Below, in pieces: positions 57,290 to 64,000 of a stretch of DNA of 64,000 bases. The stretch comes from Misgurnus anguillicaudatus (taxonomy: Eukaryota > Chordata > Actinopteri > Cypriniformes > Cobitidae). Where the stretch lies: the NCBI RefSeq assembly GCF_027580225.2, contig NC_073352.2, positions 35,327,501 through 35,391,500 on the forward strand. Direction: 5' to 3'. The notes under the pieces are model-generated. The model was not told the origin of the DNA and did no database searches. It worked only from the letters and a program-made list of their open reading frames with translations. Every line of letters starts with the position of its first letter. The first letter of the stretch is position 1. The translations under genes and the position numbers were made by a program.

Positions 57290-58725
57290 GCTGAATAATA
57301 GCTTCTGAAATGAGAAAAGAAGTAGGGTGGGACTTAAATTCGTCCTTCGAGAATTGATTGGATCTTTGGAAGTTGAGTCACGTTGCTATTTGCTATTCGC
57401 TGCAAACTTTTCCCGGGCCCCTCCCTCCTGAATTTCTCTCATGACTGAAAGGAAAGAGAGATTGTTTCAAGAAGTAGAGGAGATATGTGATTATTTAAAG
57501 ATTATTTTTAAGATTTAAGGCCTTATGAATCAGCAGTACTGGCACCTGTAGCTTAAAATGAATGCCAATGAAGCTGTTTCTTTGACCAATCAGATTTCAA
57601 GTTGGCGAATCCAGGGCCATCAAGCAGGCATACAATAACTTCACATCCTTTGATTGGATGGTCAAAGAGCGTACTGTCAAAGTCCATTTTATTAAATGTT
57701 AAAACGCACTACTAGTCAAAAGTATCTATTGTTTTAACAGGGTGAATATGAACGGTATTTGACACAAGACACATGCAATCACAGACGGCAATCTGAAGTT
57801 ATAAGAGTAAGTAAAGAGCTTTTTCCACGAGACAGCCGCGATCTCAGACAGTTATCTGACTTAATAACAGTATAATGGAACCGGGGTTTTGGCATTCATT
57901 CATTCTCGCTGCATGAGATACCCATCTGTGATGCAACGACCTGTTATACTGCATTACTGTAAAATATTATTGGTTTCTATAGCTGTGGTGTTATGATGAT
58001 GGTATGAGAGGTCAAGTTAATCAGTTAGGAGACAACTAAAGGCCTAGGTGTAAAATACACGGCCTGCCACTAGATATACTACATCTGCCATATCATCACT
58101 GTCACATGACTCGTATGTTCATTCACTTATGACATCATAACCACTGTGTTAATAATTTACCTGGATGCTAACAACTAATTAACTACCACCACATACAATA
58201 CATTTCCTATGGTATGATGTACATTTGAAAATAGAAAACAGCCTCACAGTTATCACATGAGGAGTTTTATATACATTACGTAAGTAAGTAAATGATACCT
58301 GCAAACTCTCTAAAATGATGTAGACGTGTAGAAATGTCTTTGTTCTGATTAATGTCAGTATTGTGTGATGTGAAGTTTACTGTGTTTTAATCATGCAGGA
58401 CAATTATTGAATGGGATGCAATTAAAAGAACCTAATGGGAATATGACTATAACGTCTGCAGTAACGGTTACATATAAATCACACGGTAACGTTAGACCCA
58501 TCCAGGTTTGACAGGCATGTAAATGAGCACATGTAAACCAGCACATGTAAACATAACCTACAGTACTTATGAAGACAACGTGACATAAACAAACACACGT
58601 ACCTGTTTCTCTTCAGATGTTGAGAAAACTTTGGATGTATGTTTTCATTAAACACTTTGAGCTAAAACAGCTGAAACACTGTCGAGATGTACGCTTTCGC
58701 GTTAACCGGGCCCGGCGGCGTGTGA
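57290..58725. other. mostly unassigned; possible older repeat
   Basis: AGTAGGGTGGGACTTAAATT, TTTGACCAATCAGATTTCAA and GATTGGATGGTCAAAGAGCG resemble fish repeat wording, but no termini are resolved. The remainder shows nothing recognisable. Confidence 0.35.
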
Positions 58726-58728
58726 GGT

Positions 58729-58893
58729 AATTTGTTCGACTTCCCGCACCGCCGCTACAACTGACAGACGGATGACATCAAAGTACCGCGAGAGCGAGAC
58801 GAAATCAGACTTCGTACATTTCTCGAATCGCTCTCGCGATACTTTGACGTCATCTGCCTGTCGGTTCTTGCAGCGCCTTAGGAAGTTAAACAA
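58729..58893. mobile_element. CpG-rich fold-back MITE
   Basis: The left arm (GACGGATGACATCAAAGTAC, CGCGAGAGCG) mirrors the right arm (CGCTCTCGCGATACTTTGAC, GTCATCTGCCTGTCGG), with outer TTGTTCGACTTCC / GGAAGTTAAACAA. Arms of about 70 bp with several mismatches and a short loop. Much higher CpG than its surroundings. Confidence 0.75.
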
Positions 58894-59831
58894 TCCTGTT
58901 TTCTAGGGTTGTATGGGCGCGTATAATGGACCTCGTCACGTCTGTTCCTCAGGATCCATATGACAGTCACCACCACAAATAATGGTAAAAAAAAGCCTTG
59001 AATAAAGACAGCAGGATGAGGAAAAAAGCGCTCCATCATCAGCAGTCATCTCTCTGCCAGAGCAATTAAACATTCAGCTGTCATTACGTCACACTGATCG
59101 ACCCGGACAGAGATGAAAAAGATTTTTATGATCACGAGAATCATTTCAGTCAAGTGTGTCACACTTAGGAAACACAAATGTTTCTATCTTTAATAAACTA
59201 GTACACAGATCATGATCTGGGGGTTTTATTTGACATAAAACAATGCTGTGACTGCAGTGTTTTATTGTAGGCTATAGCCTATAATACAATGAATGATCTG
59301 TGGAGAGATGACTGGAAAGATGGAGGTATGTTTCATTTAGAGAAAGGCGAGGGCAGGAAATAAATACAGGAAATAAACCTGACAGGGAGATGTCAGGAAA
59401 TGTTGCAAGCCAAACTTAAACTGTATAGAAGCACCACAGCTCAAGTCAGCACATACACTGAGGCCATAACTCAAATTCATTTTTCATTTAATTTTTCATT
59501 TTCATTTTGCACATTTAATCAGCAAATATTCATATTCATTTGGAGTGCTTGCAAGACTTGGCTCCTCAAATATTCTGCTTAAGGTTTGTTAAAGGTGCAG
59601 TAGAATAAAACACTGTAGGCCTATTTACTGTATGCAAAGATGAATAATAAGAGTTCATGGTGTATGACATGATCATCATGATCCTCAAACACGATTGTTT
59701 CCTCCTTCTTATGTAAACCTTGTGCACGTAAAAGACATACGAACATAACACCAACTGTGACGTTCCCAACATTAAATTACACATTAAATTAAGTACAATG
59801 TTGTTACAATGATAAAAACAAAGTTGTGCGC

Positions 59832-60311
59832 TATATGGTAGTTTAATGCTATACGCTAGTTAATGCTATAGACGGTTTCATCGGATGCACGTGATACACG
59901 TCTGGATCAGAACTTTACTTCCGGTTTCGTTTTTTTAATGGTCTGACTACTTGCTAAACTGATCTCTTGAACAAATGCCTTGTTGAAAATAACAAATGTT
60001 TTGGTTTCCTAGGTAATCTATGTGTTGTTGTTTTTTGCTTGCTATATAAATAAACTACGTTTAAAGAACTTTGTTGTTATTTATTATAGCGGAGTTTACC
60101 GGAAGTTACGTGCGGACCGCGACAGCCGCTTGTTTATGTTGTTACTGCTGAAACTGTCTATATGCTAGTTAATGCTATATGCTAGTTAATGTTATATGCC
60201 AGTTAATGTAATATGCTAGTTAGCGCTATATGCTAGTTAATGCTATATGCTAGTTAATGTTATATGCCAGTTAATGCCATATGCCAGTTAGCGCTATATG
60301 CTAGTTAATGC
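59832..60311 (+). repeat. 17 bp minisatellite invaded by a MITE
   Basis: Two units (59832-59866) lie left of the MITE and nine exact 17 bp units (60159-60311) right of it. Consensus TATATGCTAGTTAATGC. On the right, units 1-4 and 5-8 carry the same ordered variants (GC, GT, CCAGTT, TAGCGC), giving a 68 bp higher-order repeat. Confidence 0.92.
59867..60162 (+). mobile_element. TAGACGG MITE, copy 3
   Basis: TATAGACGGTTTCATCGGAT at the left and GCTGAAACTGTCTATA at the right. It sits within the 17 bp array at a TATA, consistent with TA-targeted insertion. 296 bp, non-coding. Confidence 0.88.
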
Positions 60312-60374
60312 TATTTGCTAACGATTAGGCTGAAGATGTTCTATTGATGTTACAGTTACGTTTTTGCAGGTCCA

Positions 60375-60687
60375 TACCCTACTGAAAAATCCAGCTAAAA
60401 CCAGCATAAGCTGGTAGCTGGTTTTAGCTGGTTTTAGCTGGTTTAATGTGGTTTACGCTGGTCCTCCCAGCCTGACAAAGCTGGTCATGCTGGTGGGCCA
60501 GCTGGTATTCCAGCATGACCAGCTAAGTCCATCTAGACCAGCTTAGAATGTGACCAAAACACAGCTAGGGCAGCTTGCAGCAAAACCAGCTTCCTACACC
60601 AGCAAAACCAGCTAAAATCAAGCTGGGGACCAGCTAAAACCAGCTCACCAGCTTATGCTGGTCTTAGCTGGATTTTTCAGTAGGGTA
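60375..60687. mobile_element. CCAGCT-rich MITE with 41 bp TIRs
   Basis: TACCCTACTGAAAAATCCAG at the left; CTGGATTTTTCAGTAGGGTA at the right. The 41 bp arms differ at one base. The interior is made of short GCTGGT/ACCAGC words in both orientations, so the whole 313 bp can fold. A family of this kind is widespread in teleosts. Confidence 0.9.
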
Positions 60688-60797
60688 CTGAAAAAAAACA
60701 AATTTACCACTCAGAAACGTCCATTAACAATCTCCAAACAATTAATTATTCCTCAAAATCTTCATCTGATACAGACTCAAACATAAGATCTGTTTAC

Positions 60798-60812
60798 ACA
60801 CACACACACACA
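60798..60812. repeat. short CA microsatellite
   Basis: Seven CA units. Confidence 0.7.
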
Positions 60813-60819
60813 GAGCTAC

Positions 60820-62440
60820 TGATTACATTATTATTCATGACTCTTTCAAATAAGGTAATAATAGATCATTTCATTCTAAAGACAAATCCTAGGGTTGTAA
60901 ATGGACATGAAAAACTGACTCTGGATCATTTTGCTCTTAATAAAGCCACTAACCTTCTGTGTATATATCAGAGAACAATTTAAGACATTATTACAATGCA
61001 TTCTTTGGCACCTTTAAAGATGAAAATTCACCTTTTTTTATCTTTAAAGTGCTTTTAAAAAAATCTCATTTGGCCCAATAGTCAAACATCATTGTTTGTT
61101 TTGCATTGTTATTTTAACAAGATTAGCATATGGAAGATGTTTAGAAATACTATTTGGGCAACTCATTTCAAACCCTCGTGCAATTCAAAGAGACATCATA
61201 TTACAAAGTCAACGACCAATTTGGCAGCTCATGAGAAAATCCTATTAAAAATATGTTGATTGCCTACCTGCCATAAAGCTGACATGAAAGCAGAATGTAC
61301 ATGCATGTAAATTAAAATCCTTCTACATTACTCTTTAAGGGCTTGACATAAATCATCACGGGCTCCCAAAGATCAGGTCTCTCCTCCAACCTGCTATAAA
61401 CCATCAGCGGACAGACTGTTTAACTGATTCTCATGTAATACCTCTCACTATAATGCATGCATGACCTCCATTATCCACAGCCTGAAGAGTTTCAATCATC
61501 TGTGTAGTAAAGAAAATACTGCACTGTGTAATAAATGCAATAATGATAAGGTTGAGTTTCTATTTGAAAAAGGAGGAATAAGAGTAGATTACCTGTGGCA
61601 GTATATGTGCTAATATTAGTGCAGACGCGCTGTAGTTAAATATCTGGGTTTGTATCCTAAAGGCAGTGGATTTACACCAATGTTTATCTTTTTTTATATT
61701 TTGCTGAGTAAAACTTCATTCAAGGGCAAACCGATTAGACACATAAGCAGAAACAGCCCAGCAGTTCATGTCTTACTTATTGTAAAAAACTTTAGTTAAA
61801 ATCAGGATCTTATATAAAACTAATATAAAATTAAAGGTTTTTATTAGCCAATTTTTCTTGACAATCGGCCTCTGCGGGCGTTTCGTTTCATTCAGTAACT
61901 AAAAACAAACAAACAAAAACAACACAGTGTGTATAGAGTAGCAAATGTTCTGGTTTACTCTGGCAGAATTATAGTCATTTGAAGATCTTGATGTCTTATT
62001 TTCTGGATGATTGATCTTGTTGGGAAATGATAATAATGCATGGCCTCTCTCATACCTTTTCAGTGCTATATGAACTTCAAGGATGTGCTCGTGGTTTCAT
62101 GAATTAATGTTTCTACACAAGATTGCTCACAGCTTCAGTTCCCTCATGAAAATCAATGGACATTTGGATGGACTCCAGCTGAAACGCTGCCCATACATTT
62201 AGCTCAGACTTTCTAACTTTCCTGCCACTCGTTTTCTGCTCTGACTCATGTATGAATTTGTATTTATTCATTCTTTGATCTGCGTGGTTACAGTCTATGT
62301 TGGTTTATTGTGGATGTATTGATGGGACACATGTAATGCAATAACACAAGTTTTAAAATGATATAAAATATGAGTGCACTTGTTCATGCAAAACCTACCA
62401 GCATTATGTTTGGCTGTCCTTGCCGATTTCTAGGACTTTG
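60820..62440. other. unassigned, largely unique-looking DNA
   Basis: No TIR pair, SINE signature or tandem repeat recognised. Confidence 0.4.
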
Positions 62441-62452
62441 TGGTTATAAAGG

Positions 62453-62660
62453 CACTGTAAAACAAAATGGTGTAATTATGCAGCTGGTTGCTAGTAACTT
62501 ACTGTAGAAGATAAAGACTGAAAATGTTTCATGTTCATTTACCTTTAAACAAACTGTTGCTAGTAAATAACATACATGTAAAATCTACAGTAAGTTACTG
62601 GCAGCTAGTTGCCAGTAATACCCAGCAATACTGTAATTTCTACAGAATTTTTTTACAGCG
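62453..62660 (-). mobile_element. MITE family A, copy 2 (inverted)
   Basis: Starts CACTGTAAAACAAAATGGTG and ends AATTTTTTTACAGCG. Collinear with the reverse complement of 1431-1637 (AATTATGCAGCTGGTTGC, TAACTTACTGTAGA, GATAAAGACTGAAAA). 208 bp. Confidence 0.8.
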
Positions 62661-62731
62661 GGTGCTCAAAATGGTAGATTACTGTAGTTAGCACATTGCT
62701 ATGTCTGGTTGTTTAAATAGTTGAACCTCTT

Positions 62732-62964
62732 GGGGTTGGTTTCCCAGACAGAGATTAGTTTAAGCCAGGACTAGGCCTTAGTGTAAAATAGGAAATAAAA
62801 CTAGTTGACATGCCTTACTAAAAAACATTACTTGCGTGCATTTTGAGGCAAAACAAAGGGCACTGATGTATTTTAAGATATGTCTTGTTTTTTTCTGTTT
62901 GGACAGCTCTTACATTTATTTTAGTCTAGGACTAGTCTAATCCCTGTCTGGGAAACCGCCCCCC
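62732..62964. mobile_element. TTTCCCAGACAG-type MITE, copy 2
   Basis: GGTTTCCCAGACAGAGATTA with GCCAGGACTAGGCC at the left mirrors AGTCTAGGACTAGTCTAATC then CCTGTCTGGGAAACC at the right. Arms about 40 bp with mismatches, 233 bp in total; relative at 17331-17522. Confidence 0.8.
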
Positions 62965-63045
62965 ATGTTCTCTTGCCTTAAAAATATAATTATATTATTT
63001 TTATATTATGCAACATATGGTGTAATCACAATCATTTATTTATTG

Positions 63046-64000
63046 TGAATTTTCAAAAGTAGTACCAGTAGTTGTTAAAGGAACAGTATGTAAGAAATTT
63101 ATATCAATTAATCATAAAATGGCCCCGATATGTCACCAGACATTAAGAAATCATTTTCATTTCAAATACTTATATCACTGACAACAGTGGTCCGCTCAGG
63201 ATATTGTCATTTAAAAAGTGAAGTTGCAGCCCTCAACTGATGTTTATGTTGTCATGTTGTGTATTGTCCACCAGTTGTGTGATTGCAGTACCAGTTTTGG
63301 CCACAATCCTACATACTGTTCCTTTAAAATGCTGATGTGCTGCAGCTGCGGTCCTCTCTGGAGTTTATGAAGTACAGAGAAATATTAAAGTAATTAATCC
63401 ACCAGAACTTTAATCCAGCTTCTTTCTGTCATGGTGCGCATTTCAAATTTCAAAAATACATTGACAGAAAGACAGCAATGTCACAAATCTGTGAGGTAGC
63501 ACGCAAAGAGCCAATGAGCATTTGATATCAATGCCGTAAAGCTTACTGAGGCGCAATATTTGAATTAAAATGTATATTGAACTTGAGATTTGATGTTTGC
63601 AGTCACTGATGAGATCTGAGATCAAGATTGCTGGATAAAGGGCTGAATTTGGATCTGTTCCTCGCAATCCTATTAATTTTAAAGATTTGGATTACAGCAA
63701 ATAAATAAAATTAACATCTTTTGTGAATTAATGTTGTCAGAAAAGATGATTGAAAACATGATTAAGAAATGGCAATAATATTGCAATAATTATAAATAAT
63801 AATACATACACATCTATACGTCTGTAAAACTGTTAATAATAATTAATGTATTCGTCCTGTCAACACATTGATATTTTATGTGTCAGTGTGTTTAAAAATG
63901 TAAGTGATACAACCACACTTTACCTAAAAATACACACACATATTCTCATGAAATCATGATGTTATATCACACAATTTGAAGCATCAGTTACGTCTGTAGC
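63046..64000 (+). mobile_element. hAT-like repeat D, copy 2 (runs off the window)
   Basis: Collinear with 20434-21250: GTGAATTTTCAAAAGTAGTA, AATATTAAAGTAATTAATCC, GCAATGTCACAAATCTGTGA, GAGCCAATGAGCATTTGATA and GATACAACCACACTTTACCT. It carries the TTAA MITE at 63079-63323 that copy 1 lacks. No domain-bearing frame. Confidence 0.75.
63079..63323. mobile_element. TTAA MITE with an empty site in copy 1
   Basis: TTAA (63075-63078) then AGGAACAGTATGTAAGAAAT; TCCTACATACTGTTCCT then TTAA (63324-63327). 245 bp. The homologous position in repeat D copy 1 (20466-20469) holds one TTAA and no insert, which defines both ends and the duplication. Fits piggyBac/Kolobok-type targeting. Confidence 0.92.

Noticed and set aside
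59832..60311. CRISPR-like array
   Set aside because: Units are directly adjacent 17 bp repeats without unique spacers, in a vertebrate-type context.

Overview
This 64 kb window looks like AT-rich, gene-free DNA from a teleost fish, most likely a cyprinid: intergenic, or inside a very large intron. Three things suggest this. There are tRNA-derived SINEs whose tails read like the common fish motif around TTTATCCAAAGCGACTT. There are many hAT, PIF/Harbinger-like and TTAA-type DNA transposon remnants with teleost-style termini. There are long CA, CT and GA microsatellites. I found no host protein-coding gene, exon series, rRNA, functional tRNA, CRISPR array or bacterial or viral gene. Nearly all open frames are 60-110 codons, lie in repeats or low-complexity DNA, and match nothing I recognise.

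Layout. 0-16 kb: scattered MITEs and terminal-inverted-repeat (TIR) elements, a CA microsatellite, and the first copy of a hairpin-ended element (11708-12297). 16-27 kb: a long CT microsatellite, a MITE with a perfect 58 bp inverted repeat (18549-18693), a long hAT-like repeat (20100-21250) and several TTAA-flanked elements. 27-31 kb: a rearranged hAT locus flanked by 113 bp inverted arms. 31-40 kb: mostly featureless, with a PIF/Harbinger-like MITE, a SINE and a 1.05 kb TTAA element. 40-45 kb: several hAT elements with target-site duplications (TSDs). 46.4-51.6 kb: a nested transposon stack of four to five levels, and the only recognisable transposase-related reading frames. 52-64 kb: the second, inverted hairpin-ended element, minisatellites, more MITEs, and a second copy of the 20 kb repeat that carries an extra TTAA MITE.

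The elements do not form a pathway. Their relation is historical: insertions within insertions give a relative chronology. The best-supported case is the stack, where an outer hAT (TSD ATTAACTG) contains a GGGCYCTAT-ended element, which contains a PIF/Harbinger-like element (TSD TTA), which contains a second hAT (TSD GTTGCTAT) with a BED-finger remnant, which contains two small MITEs. Family names rest on termini, TSDs and memory of teleost repeats. No database search was possible, so family assignments are tentative even where element boundaries are firm.
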